From: Cladosporium sp. IMV 00045
Lineage: Eukaryota; Ascomycota; Dothideomycetes; Cladosporiales; Cladosporiaceae
Reading direction: 5' to 3'
DNA: 57,213 nucleotides
NCBI GenBank assembly: GCA_001931905.2
Contig: MSJI02000310.1
Location: forward strand, 1 to 57,213
A program made the translations under genes and the position numbers. The notes beneath the pieces are model-generated. The model ran no database searches. It had not been told where the DNA came from and saw only the letters and a program-made list of their open reading frames with translations. Of the stretch, positions 30,998-41,808 are shown piece after piece (within the stretch, counting starts at the first letter, position 1; each line of letters opens with the position of its first letter).

Positions 30998-32564
30998 CTA
31001 ATACGCATACAAGAACCTCGGATTGTGTTCGCCGAGTTCCTGCGCTTCGTCCTCGGTCATGCCTTCGATCTTGTGGTTCTCCTTTCCCGACAACTTCTTC
31101 CTGTTCTGGGTACGGAACCACGTCCAGAGGCACATGTAAATGATCGCGGACATGGCGACCATGGCCATTGAGACCGCATGGCCCATGATGAAGCGCGGTG
31201 AGTCGCTGTTTGGGTATAACTGGGCAACAAAGTCAGTAAATGCGAATATTTCTTTTCACAGTGCGCGCGGTACGTCAACTTACAAATGGAGCTGCAATGC
31301 CTGCAGAATTGCCGATCGTCAGCTGCAAACCGGTTGCGACTGTTCGCTTACCGTAGCGAGGGTTGTTGCTCGGAAGCCAAGCTAGAGGCAAACCAACAAT
31401 CACGTACAACCCCGTGGCAACGAGAAAGCAGCCAAAGTACCTCGCTCCCCCCGGCGCCGGGCTGATCAAAATAGCATAGCCTGCAGCACATATGAGCCCA
31501 AACGCCACGGTGAAAACCGCTCGCTTCTGCCAACGATCAGAACACCACGCGACCGCAAGATAGCTGATGGCTCCCAGCGCGTAGCAAGGGATAGTGAGCG
31601 CCTGCGTCTCCGCCCTATCCCAATTCCCTCCAAGCGTGTTGATGATTGTCGGCAAGAAAGTCGAATAGCCGTACAAGATGACATCGCCACCGAACTGGCC
31701 AACGCAAAAAGCCCAGATCTTCCAGTCACGGAAACCCTCATACACATCCGCTTTGTGCATCTCGTCCGACGACTTGGTGTGGCCGACCTGTCTGCGTCGT
31801 CGATGGTCGATGAGCAATTTCTCGCGCGGAGTGAGGTAGTGTGCCGTCTCGACAGAATCCGCGAACCACCACCAGATCGAAATGCCGAGAATGACAGTGG
31901 GGATGCCCTCGATAATCATGATCCAGCGCCAGCCTCTGAGGCCGGCTATGCCGTCCATATGCCCGATACCGTACGCGAGAATACCTCCCAACGAGCCTGC
32001 GATGGCCGCGCTACAAAACAGGTACCCAATGCGCAGCGCGTACTCCTTCTTGGTATAGAAGAGAGTCAGGTAAATCGCCAAGCCGGGGAACAAGCCTCCC
32101 TCCAAAGCCCCCAGAATGATGCGACAAGCGACCAACCCCCCGAAATTCTGCGTGATGCCGGTCAAAGTGGCTACGACACCCCAGCCGGTCGTGATGAAGG
32201 ATAGCCAGCGTGAAGGCGTGAATTTCTTGATGACGAGGTTGCTCGGCAGCTCGCTGGAGATGTACGTGACGAATAGGAGCGACACCGCGGTCTGGAACTG
32301 GCCGGGCTCCAGCCCAAGATCGTCTTCCATGCCGTACAGGCGCGCGTTGCCGATGTTCACTCTGTCCAGGAAACTGAACAGGTACAGGAGCATTACGGGT
32401 GGGACGATCCATCTGTCGAGTTTGCGGAGTAGCGCTTTTTCTTCTTGAGGGTCGATGTAGAAGTCATCTTGGACTGTCGTTTGGTGCTTTTCGAAGTCTG
32501 TGTCTGCGTCCGTCGTGTTGTTGGGCGTGAGGTCTGTTTCCCTCTTTGGAGGCGACGACGTCAT
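30998..32564 (-). CDS. MFS permease, anion:cation symporter (Dal5/allantoate permease) type
   Basis: Two exons, 32564-31284 (427 codons) and 31219-30998, give 500 residues. The 64-bp intron has GTAAGT...CAG with a TTTACTGAC branch site. It follows the family layout: cytosolic N-terminus with KLDRWIVPPVMLLYLFSFLD, RVNIGNARLYGMEDDLGL, ELPSNLVIKKFTPSRWLSF, then GALEGGLFPGLAIYLTLFYT and about twelve membrane helices. It ends in a short charged cytosolic tail (EDEAQELGEHNPRFLYAY). Such transporters take up allantoate, ureidosuccinate, vitamins, dipeptides or other organic anions with protons. Substrate unknown here. It is tandem with the Zn2Cys6 regulator, and its upstream region carries six of the 12 CGGCAA/TTGCCG hexamers of the locus. 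Confidence 0.9.
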
Positions 32565-33511
32565 CTTGGAGATGTCCAGGCCTGATGAGAGAGGCCAGAG
32601 ATATCTGGGAATGGAAAAGAAATGTAAAAGCAATGAAGCCTGTAAATAACGGAGATGGTTGAAGTTGAAAAAAAGATGAGCGGCAAGCTCCCTTCTTTTC
32701 TAGTTAAAGTTATTTGCACCCTCGTTATGGACCAAACGTAACAACTGCCTCCGGCAAGTCGACCCACAAGCCACTTGCGCTGCTCCCTTATCTGGAGCAA
32801 AGAGCGGGGGATTGGAAGCCAAACCGGGGGGCAAGCGGTTGATGGATTATCTTCGGTTAGGCGTAGAGATACAGAGAGCCGGCATATGTGGACGTTGCCG
32901 AGTCTTGTCGCAGTAAAATGCTTGAGCCGCAGCTTGCGCGATTCCTCCTCTCGGCAGGTATAAGAGTCCGGCTCAAGGCATGCGAAGCCATTTTTGTAAG
33001 CAAGCTCAATAGTATGTCACGGCAAGTTGCTCCGATCATGATGATATGGCGCGGGAGGGATCGTCGTAAAGCCGTTGACATGGACAGACGTAAGCCATCA
33101 ACCGAAGATTGGCGCGCCTTTGCAGCACTCGGGAAGTTGGGACTTGCCGATCTTGAACTGCCAATGGCTGCTTTGACTTCTTGCAGACTTGGCGAGATAG
33201 CTTATATTGCGGCTTCGGATAGGGGATTGAGTAGATAAAATAGGCGGCTAGCATACCCGGCAAGTCAGATGTGGTTGCCGGGGTACGTTATTTCGCTCCA
33301 ACGGAACGTAGATCATGAGATAGGCCCCTGTCGTCAGTTCTGGGAGGAGTTTCTACTTTGAGACAACTAGTTGTCCACGGCTATGGAATGGCTTCGGGAT
33401 ACTTGATCTTGCCATGGGCTACACATCAGGTGATGCGATATCGGCATCATTCGTCAAAGCGTTACTCATATCGTCAAACTGATCCAACCAACATCCAGTC
33501 GTAAATCAATC
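32565..33511. promoter_or_regulatory. Promoter region of the MFS permease with CGGCAAG elements
   Basis: 947 bp between the permease start and the 3' end of the regulator. CGGCAAG or its complement lies at about 32681, 32752, 33020 and 33143. A palindromic pair CCGGCAA-N11-TTGCCGG sits at 33257-33281. The sites share the orientation and core found upstream of the regulator and the oxoprolinase. Confidence 0.55.
33257..33281. promoter_or_regulatory. Inverted repeat CCGGCAA-N11-TTGCCGG
   Basis: Perfect 7+7 inverted repeat with outward CGG/CCG triplets, the geometry bound by Zn2Cys6 dimers. It lies upstream of the MFS permease and just beyond the regulator's stop codon. Confidence 0.5.
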
Positions 33512-35855
33512 CTACCACGAACCAAAAAGCAACTGCTCATCCAAATCCGAAGCGAAATCGCTCGGCGCACCACCCTCCGGCAACAACGAATCCAACCATT
33601 GCATTTGATTACCGTCAAGAAAACTCCCAATGATAGGGTCGTTGAACACACCCACCCCACTCCTGCTGGGAATGCTGTGATCGTTCCGTGGCTCCTCGGT
33701 CTGCATCGACGCAGGCGTGCGAAGTGCAGCGGCTTCCTGCGTCGACGTTTCAGTCGGTGACGCTTTGTCAGGCTTGTCAGTCGCAATTCGTCTTCTCTTC
33801 GCAGGGGGACCGATGCTGATGTTTTCCAATTGACCGCTGGCGCGTAGCGTTGAAACTCGCGCTTGGATCTGCGAAAGCCTTTCGCAGAAATCGACCGCGG
33901 GGATGTTTCCGTTGCTCTTGAGTGATCGGAGAACACTCAGCAGAGTTTCGAGGTGATCGGAGTTGACGGCTGTGGGCTTCATGATGGCTGACATGATCAA
34001 GATCATCGCCGCGGAGAATATGTGATGCGCGTCCCAAAATCCGAACGTCGCGATCGAACCGTCGAGGAAGAGGCTTTCCACGATCCGACTTGAGGCTTGC
34101 GCGGCGTTGATGCAGCTTTCTGCTAGAGCGAGCGTGATGGACGAGACGTCTTGTCGTGGTTGTGTCTCGCGCTGTTTCTGGCCGAGTTGGAATTGGATTT
34201 TGAATAGATGCAAGAGGACGGGTCGGGTGGTTTGGATGATGCATTGGTTGTATGCGAGGTGGAGGCTTGCGACGGGTCGGGGAGTGCTTCGCTCTGCGAT
34301 GCGCATGTCCGGTGGGAGCTTGTCTTGCCATGCCCGTAGTTGGTTCAAGATGCTGTGGACTTGGTGGACGTAGAGGCCTTTTGTTGCTTTCGGGACGCCA
34401 TATATTTGCGTGACTGATGGTCGAGTGTGTCAGCCGAACAGCATGTGTTCAATTGTACTGCAGGTTGACTTACGTATATTTCCAATGATGCGAGCCAGCT
34501 TGATGTTGATGATCAAGTTGCGCGGATCAAGGAATTCTGCCATCTCTTCCTCCGTCAAGCCGTCCATGCTCGGCATCTCGACATCGATATCTTCGTCTCT
34601 CACAGTGATCGGTTGTCCGATCTTCGAGGACGAGAACCGATCAAAAAAATACAACACCCACCACGTCCTCCGTCGGCTCTCCCTCTCGACAGGGGTCAGC
34701 GTGGTGTGTCTTGATGCCGACCTATGCATGCCCAAGCTGAGAGCAATTCGTGTAGCAATGCCACTGTAGCAATTCGCAGTCCTAATGCGACCGAGGACGT
34801 TGGATGCCCATGCCTGTGATGTTCTTTAGCTCCTTGACCTGGTGACATGAATGAAACTGGTGTACAACGTACCAGTAAAGTCAGAACCTCCACTTGCATC
34901 AAAGATGGCTCCTCATACGCATCTTGATTCTGTTGCAGCAGCTTGACCGCTCTCACGTAATAGTTCGTGCCGGGCACCCTGTTGTTATCGCCAACCCCTC
35001 TCCTATGCGTGTAGATTTCTCCCAGCGCCATCAGAGCATAGAACTTGCACAGCCACAGCGTGGAAGGCATCATATCGCCGCGGTAGACTGCGTCAATCTC
35101 TTTCATGAAACTGACTTCGAGGAAAAGAGGATGGTAGTTTCCGATGAAGCGTCGCGCGACGTTGAGGAGCAATTTGACGTGCATCCTTTCGGGGAAGTCG
35201 GGACCTTGGTCGACTTGGGAGTCGCCATGGTCGTTCAGTCGATGATAGTTTGAGAGACCTGCGGTTAACGGCGCGTAAGTACTGTCGAGGCATGACAGTA
35301 GGCGGTTGCTGAAGGCGGCGCATGATGCTTCGCCGATGAAGCCTGGCTCTGAAGAACGTTCGTGGACTGGTCTCTCTTGCTGTTTGTCGAACAAGGGGTT
35401 GAAGAGATTGCTTTCTTCTGTTGGGAGAGAGGGCACACTGTAGCCGCCGCCATTGTGGTTCAGTATGACGCCAGATGTTTGTTCGCCGTCAGACGCTGGT
35501 ATTGATGCAGACAACAACCTTAGGCGTTTACTATCTGCTTCGAGTTTTTTGAGGTAGCTAGATCGTTCAGTACGGAGTCAGTATGTGATACATCATGATC
35601 TTCTCAATGCACATGCCTTTCTGTTATTGGAACCTTCCTCTCTTTCGCAGGAAGTTGACATTCTTGACCTTTGCCAGCGGTCACGCACGATCGACATGGC
35701 TGTTCTCCCGAACATTTGATCTTCTGCGAATGGCATCGATGACAGCTATCATAGTATACGGTCAAAAATGCTTCATCGAAAGAGTAAAGGGTCGGTGTTC
35801 TGAATGCTCACGCTGCTAGAAGTCGTTTAGGCCGTCTGGTTTCTGAAGCGCTCAT
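33512..35855 (-). CDS. Zn2Cys6 fungal-specific transcription factor
   Basis: Five exons, 35855-35812, 35745-35617, 35557-34873, 34813-34474 and 34413-33512, give 699 residues. The zinc cluster (about 16-44) is C-x2-C-x6-C-x5-C-x2-C-x8-C, beginning CHRCHSQKIKC and ending CRSCVTAGKGQEC. A linker and coiled coil ITESYLKKLEADSKRLR follow, as in Gal4-type dimers. The middle domain (about 210-470) carries the fungal_trans motif RRTWWVLYFFDR and SLGMHR. A basic patch AKRRR lies near the end, and the C-terminus is acidic/hydrophobic (FASDLDEQLLFGSW), a likely activation region. Introns 1, 3 and 4 are ordinary GT-AG introns of 59-66 bp. Intron 2 (35616-35558) must use a GC donor to keep the frame. It lies between a permease and a divergent 5-oxoprolinase, so it is probably their local regulator. 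Confidence 0.9.
35558..35616 (-). other. Non-canonical GC-AG intron
   Basis: Donor AAAG|GCATGT, acceptor ATCTAG, 59 bp, with an ACTGAC/CTGAAC branch region. It joins ACAGAAAG to CTACCTC, giving TESYLKKLEA after the zinc cluster. No GT donor nearby restores this frame. Confidence 0.7.
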
Positions 35856-36499
35856 GTTGTGTGGATTTCTCCATGCACGTTCGTCTGGCTCCACACGGCT
35901 TGATGAGCGATACCACCTCCTGAATCGATGGACTATTTTTCGACAACCGAGGTGTACAATCTGGCGGAAGGGAGGTGGAGCTTTGATTGATGCAACCATC
36001 GTTCCTCGGTATCGCGACCGGGCAAAGTCGGCAAGTCAAACGTTGCCGGGATGTCTCCACTAGGATCAGGGCGGCTTATCTATTGATTAGAAGTATGTCG
36101 CTGTCATAGGCTTCGGTCGCCCTTGCCGACACGCTAGTGTCTCGACATACTTGATGGATTTGCTCGAGATACATCCTATCTCCTACCTCCCAGATACTGT
36201 CGGCAAGTAACATCTTGCCTTGCCGTATGGTAAGACCATCAACACGGTGGATCGACCACTATTGCCGGCCACATGGACGGGAACTTTTTTGAGATGCCGG
36301 CTGTGCCCCAAAGGCTGCCTCAAAGACCCCGAAGCACGTATTCATATAGAACATCAGGTAAGGTACTCGAAGGTAACACACAAGCCTTCATCACACCCCA
36401 ATCCTTTTTCACAATAGACATTTCTTCCATCGTGTTCACAAGTACCCCTGAAGCACATTCACATTCACATTTACATTCATTCCATCACATCAAACCACA
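35856..36499. promoter_or_regulatory. Divergent promoter of the regulator and the oxoprolinase, with CGGCAAG elements
   Basis: 644 bp between divergent starts. Sites: CGGCAAG with TTGCCGG at 36029-36049, CTTGCCG at 36122, the inverted pair CGGCAAG-N11-CTTGCCG at 36201-36225, and TTGCCGG at 36262. They cluster within about 250 bp. Confidence 0.55.
36201..36225. promoter_or_regulatory. Inverted repeat CGGCAAG-N11-CTTGCCG
   Basis: Perfect 7+7 inverted repeat about 275-300 bp upstream of the oxoprolinase start; same 11-bp spacer as the pair near the permease at 33257-33281. Confidence 0.55.
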
Positions 36500-39400
36500 A
36501 TGTCCCCCGCCGGAATCCGCATCGCCATCGACCGCGGCGGCACCTTCACCGACGCGTGGGCCTCCATCCCGGGCCGAGCAGAGCACATCGTCTTCAAGAT
36601 CCTCTCAGTATGTCCGGATGAATATGACGACGCGCCTACAGAATGCATCCGACAGATCCTCGAAATCGCCCTCGAGACCTCAATACCCAAGGGCTCACTG
36701 CTGGATCTCGAGCCCATAGAGTCGATTCGCATGGGAACCACAGTTGCGACGAACGCGCTTTTGGAGCGTAAGGGTGATCGCGTGGCGTTTCTGACGACGA
36801 AGGGGTTTAGAGATATTCTCTTTATCGGAAATCAGACTAGACCGGATTTGTTCGATCTTTCTGTGCGGAGGTTGTCGCAGCTTTATGAGACTGTTGTGGA
36901 GGTTGATGAGCGAGTGACGATCGAGGGAGCTAGTGAGCTGCCTTCAGAAGAGCGATTTGACGTCGACTCAGATCCAGATCTTGTCACAGGACAAACCGGA
37001 GAAGTCGTGCGGATCATGCAACGACCAGATCTCGCCGCCGTCCGTTCAGACCTCGAGAAACTCAAAGCCCAGGGATTCAAGAATGTTGCGATTGGGTTCA
37101 TGCATTCTTACACTTACCCAGAGCATGAATTACAAGTGGCAAACCTCGCCACTGAGATGGGCTTCAAGGTCTCAGCTTCTTCGGTGCTCCAGTCGATGGC
37201 GAGATTCGTGCCTCGAAGTCAGTCTGCTGTCGCTGACGCTTACCTTACACCTATGACATTGGCATACCTGGACGGCTTCCGCAAGAACTTCAAAGGGCAG
37301 TTGGAGGATGAGAGCGTTAACAAGCTGCTCGTTTGTCAATCAGACGGTGGCTTGACTAGCTGGTCTAAGTTCACAGGTCTGCGAGGAGTCCTCAGCGGAC
37401 CGGCAGGCGGTGTTGTAGGTCTGTCGAGGACATGCTATGACGAGGCTGACGGCACGCCCGTGCTTGGGTTTGACATGGTGAGTGCTTTCGTCCAGGTGAA
37501 TTGCTGCAATAAAACTAACCTTCAGTGTAGGGCGGCACCAGCACAGACGTCGCCAGGTACTCCGGCGCACTAGAACATATCTTTGAAAGCACATTAGCCG
37601 AAGTAACGATCCAAACACCCCAACTAGACATCAACACAGTAGCCGCAGGCGGTGGCTCGATCCTGACATGGGAAAATGGTCTTCTCAAAGTCGGCCCCAG
37701 CAGTGCCGGCGCCAACCCAGGACCCGCGTGCTACGGTAAAGGGGGCCCTCTCACCGTCACAGATGCGAACTTCCTCCTCGGCAGAATCATTCCAGACTTC
37801 TTCCCACGAAAGCTGGACATGGACGTCGTGCAGGAGAAATTCACTGCGTTGGCCAAAACTGTCAACTCAGAGATGGATCGCGACGAGCCCTTCACACCTG
37901 AGACGCTGGCGCTGGGCTTCCTTGCGATCGCCAATGCTACTATGACCAGACCCATCCGCACTTTGAGCGAAGGTCGAGGCTACGAAGCGGCGAGCCACAG
38001 TCTCGGTTCGTTCGGCGGTGCTGGTGGCCAGCACGCCGTCTTCATTGCTCGAGACCTTGGAATCAACCGGGCCATCATCCCGTGCTACTCCAGCATTCTG
38101 TCAGCTTACGGTATGGCTTTGGCGGATGTGGTCGTCGAGAATCAGGAGCCAGCTGCTCTTGTCTTCTCAGAGCAGGCGGTTCCTGAGATCACGGCTCGCT
38201 TCGAATCTCTGTCCTCGAGGGGATCTGAGGGCTTGAAATCCCAAGGTTTCGAACAAAGCTCGATCCAGCACGAGCGCTTCTTGAATATGAGGTACAAGGG
38301 AAGCGACACGTCCCTCATGATATCCATGCCCGAGAAGCTGGAAGACGCCGGACTCGCTTTCACAGCCAGACACAACCAGGAATTCGGATTTTCCCAATCT
38401 CGCGACATCCAAATCGACGACGTGCGCATCCGCAGCGTCGGAAAATCTCGCGTGTTGAACAACTCGAGCCCCTTTCAGGACCTCAAAAAGTACAGCAGTG
38501 CCGAGCTGACTCCCGTGCCGACGCCCACGTTCTCGCGGAAGATCTTCTTCGAGAAGCACGGCTGGACCCAGACGCCGGTGTACGAGTTGAAGTCGATCAG
38601 GCCTGGTGTGCAAATCACTGGTCCGGCGATGGTCATCGACAAGACTCAGACGATCGTCGTCGACCATCTCAGCAAAGCCATCATTCTGCCCGAGCATGTG
38701 ATTTTGGAAGTTGACAAGGACGAGCACCAAGATGTCTCCACCGAGACTGTCGATCCTGTACAGCTCAGCGTATTCGGGCATCGGTTCATGACCGTTGCGG
38801 AGCAAATGGGCCACACCATGGAAAAGACGTCCATTTCCGTCAACATCAAGGAGCGTTTGGACTACTCGTGCGCTGTGTTTGCCGCGGATGGTGGCCTTGT
38901 CGCTAACGCTCCACACGTGCCCAGCCATTTGGGGTCAATGAGCACGGCCATCGCGTATCAGGCTCAAAGATACAAGGCTGGAGAGCTGAAGCCCGGCGAT
39001 GTAATCATTGCCAACCATCCGATGGCCGGAGGAACTCACCTGCCAGACATCACCACCATTACACCAGTCTTCGACGATGAAGAGAACCCCAAGGAAATCA
39101 TCTTCTTCGTCGCCAACCGCGGCCATCATGCTGACATTGGTGGAATTGTCCCGGGCTCAATGCCCCCAAATTCCACCGAACTGTGGCAGGAAGGTGCCGC
39201 GATTGAATCGTTCAAGATGATCTCGGAAGGCGTCTTTGACGAGGCCGGCCTCATCAAGCATTTGTATGAAGACCCGGCATCTTACCCTGGATGCAGCGGC
39301 TCGCGAACCTTGACCGAAAACATCGCCGACTTGAAAGCTGCTGTTGCTTCAAATCAGAAAGGCATTTCTCTGATCCGTGCTTTAATCAAAGAGTTCACCT

Positions 39401-40553
39401 GGCCAGTGGTGCAGCTTTACATGCAGGCCATCCAGGACAACGCCGCGCAGTCTGTGCGAGATCTTCTCAAGCGGTTTGCCTCCAGATTCGAGGGTGGTGT
39501 GCTTGAAGCGACTGAGTATAACGACGATGGCATCCCGTTCAAGTTGAAGGTCACCATCGATGAGGCCACAGGAGAAGCAGTCTTCGATTTCACAGGTACC
39601 GGAGCAGAGCATTCCGGCAACCTGAACGCGCCGCCGACATGCTCATACTCAGTCATCATGGTAAGCATTTCTCGTCATCCGTCTCATCTGATCGATTACT
39701 GACCATCACGAACCAGTACTGTCTTCGCTCCATGATGTCCACAGACATCCCTCTCAATCAAGGCTGTCTGAAACCAATCAAGGTCATATGCCCTGACAAC
39801 ACAATTCTGTCGCCTTCCCCAGGCGCAGCAACCGTCGGCTGTACGACAGAAACATCACAGAAAGTGGCGGACCTCGTGCTACGCGCTTTCAACGCTGCAG
39901 CAGCCTCGCAAGGCACCATGAACAATCTGTCGTTCGGATGCGGCGGTACTGACCCCGTCACTGGCGAAGTGACCAAGGGTTTCGGATACTACGAGACCAT
40001 TTGCGGTGGTGCCGGAGCTGGCAAGGGCTGGCATGGAGCGAGCGCTGTGCATACGCACATGACCAACACGCGCATCACGGACCCGGAGATTCTCGAAAAA
40101 CGGTACCCTGTCATTCTTCACGAATTTGCCGTCCGCAAAGGCAGCGGTGGTGCTGGCCACTGGCGTGGTGGTGACGGGTGCGTTAGGGAGATCGAGTTCC
40201 GCATGCCTCTGCAAGTCTCAGTTCTCACAGACCGTAGAGTGACGGCTCCTTATGGTCTTGAAGGCGGGGAAGACGGTGAAAGAGGCCAGAACATCTGGAT
40301 AAGGAGAGATCCAGTAACGGGGGCGAGCAGGCAGGTGTCCTTGGGTCCGCGCAAAACATCTCATTTCGCAGCGGGTGATCGTATCATCATCTCGACGCCC
40401 GGTGGTGGTGGATATGGGCGTGAGCCAAAGACGGGTGACAGTGAGAAGCTGCAGTCGTTTGTCAATGGCCTGGAGGTTCCCGAGAGGGAGAGGAGGACTA
40501 TGTTGACGAATGGTTCGCTGGGCGTAAGACATAGCACCGCTACAGGTAATTAG
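36500..40553 (+). CDS. 5-oxoprolinase / hydantoinase (fused HyuA-HyuB type)
   Basis: Three exons, 36500-37477, 37531-39660 and 39717-40553, give 1314 residues, close to yeast Oxp1 (1286). Introns are GTGAGT...TAG (53 bp) and GTAAGC...CAG (56 bp). The HyuA half begins [17 protein letters not shown] (phosphate-binding loop of the actin-like fold), then [29 protein letters not shown] (second phosphate loop), [20 protein letters not shown] and [10 protein letters not shown]. The HyuB half starts near [20 protein letters not shown], with [34 protein letters not shown] and STPGGGGYG at the end. The family opens 5-oxo-L-proline (ATP-dependent, giving glutamate) or related hydantoins. Which ring is the substrate cannot be told. 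Divergent from the Zn2Cys6 regulator, suggesting dedicated induction rather than a housekeeping glutathione-cycle role. Confidence 0.92.
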
Positions 40554-41090
40554 GTACTTGTTAGACCAATGTTAATGAGCAACTTGTATTCTTTCAAGGT
40601 TTGTCCAAGAGTCCACCATCATGCTTGGGTGGCAAGACGTGTTGAAGGTTTAGGGCATATCATTCAGCTCATGCATGCCACTCGGCATACGGTGTTGGAG
40701 GGTAGACCACACTTTGAGTCTTGAGGAGATATGCAGTCAGGCTCTTGAATCGTCTATCGTGGATCTGGAAAGCTTGGCCTTTGACTTAATTCAATATCAA
40801 TGCTGACTTGACATCCTTGCTGAACTAGACCGGGTGGAGGAAACGCAAAATACCTCCTATGTCTGCAACGCGTTGACTTTCTGACTCTCTGAAATGCTGA
40901 CATTCTATTTTTTTCTGAAAGGAGTTACGATTCAATTGATGAACGACTTGAAATGGCCTTTCTGAGAAATAAGATGTAGTTGAGTTGGTCTAGATAGCGG
41001 TTGAAGAATGGCCGCAAAGAAGTGGATCTCTAGGAGGTAGCGGCCGGCGCAGGCAGGCTGGACTGCACGAATGGCTGTCAGCGGGAGGAC

Positions 41091-41096
41091 CACGTG
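41091..41096. promoter_or_regulatory. CACGTG E-box upstream of VTC1
   Basis: CACGTG about 265 bp before the VTC1 start; VTC genes are Pho4 targets in yeast. Confidence 0.4.
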
Positions 41097-41334
41097 AAGC
41101 TAGATTGGGTGGGGCTGGTGACGGCAAGCAAGTAAGCAAGCTGCTGCATGAACGATGATTATTCTTTCTGCAAGCACCAACCGAGCCCTACACACTTGAC
41201 CATTGAGAGGACGAAGTCGTCCGTTTCGACCAATTGGACATACTTGATCACGCGGCAGGACTTTTCGAGCCATTGGAGACCGACAAAAATTGCGACGAGA
41301 GAAGAAGCCGCACCAACAACCAACAAACACCCAC

Positions 41335-41359
41335 ATCCACCACCACCACCACCACCACC
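41335..41359 (+). repeat. (CCA)n run abutting the VTC1 start codon
   Basis: Eight CAC/CCA units directly before ATGTCC. A shorter version of the same arrangement precedes the PEP12 ATG at about 14942-14958. Confidence 0.75.
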
Positions 41360-41808
41360 ATGTCCAGCCAACCTCTGCTCCAAACCGCACCCGGTACGCC
41401 TCCAATGGCTTCGCGAATGAATCCATCCGAACATTAACTAACACCTCTCCTCTCCCAGGCAAGCGCATCGCCCTGCCCACGCGCGTCGAGCCCAAAGTCT
41501 TCTTCGCCAACGAGCGCACCTTCCTCTCCTGGCTGAACTTCACCGTGATCCTGGGCGGCCTGGCCGTGGGCCTTCTCAACTTCGGCGACCGCGTCGGCCA
41601 GATCAGCGCCGGCCTCTTCACCCTCGTCGCCCTCGCCGCCATGGTCTACGCCCTCGTCACATTCCACTGGCGCGCCAAGAGCATACGCATGAGGGGCCAG
41701 GGTGGGTTTGACGATCGCTTTGGTCCGACTGTGCTGGCTGTTGCGCTGTTGTTGGCGATCGTGGTGAACTTTGTGTTGAGGATTACGGGGGGTGGGCAGA
41801 AGGCTTGA
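41360..41808 (+). CDS. VTC1: Vacuolar transporter chaperone subunit Vtc1 (DUF202)
   Basis: Two exons, 41360-41393 and 41459-41808, give 127 residues (yeast Vtc1: 129). The 65-bp intron has GTACGC...CAG with an ACTAAC branch site. The core [20 protein letters not shown] then [20 protein letters not shown] is the family hallmark. Three membrane helices are visible: [38 protein letters not shown] and [18 protein letters not shown]. The VTC complex makes polyphosphate from ATP and moves it into the vacuole. The polymerase subunit is not in the window, but the phosphate permease at the left edge belongs to the same physiology. Confidence 0.93.

Larger units (their letters stand above)
40554..41359. 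other. Intergenic region, promoter of VTC1
   Basis: About 800 bp with no supported gene. Holds a CACGTG at about 41091 and ends in a long (CCA)n run adjoining the VTC1 ATG. Confidence 0.6.

Noticed and set aside
37819..39702. Independent HyuB-like gene starting near 37819
   Set aside because: The frame continues upstream to 37531 and joins exon 1 through a proper intron; the residues before 37819 ([12 protein letters not shown]) are conserved in the oxoprolinase.
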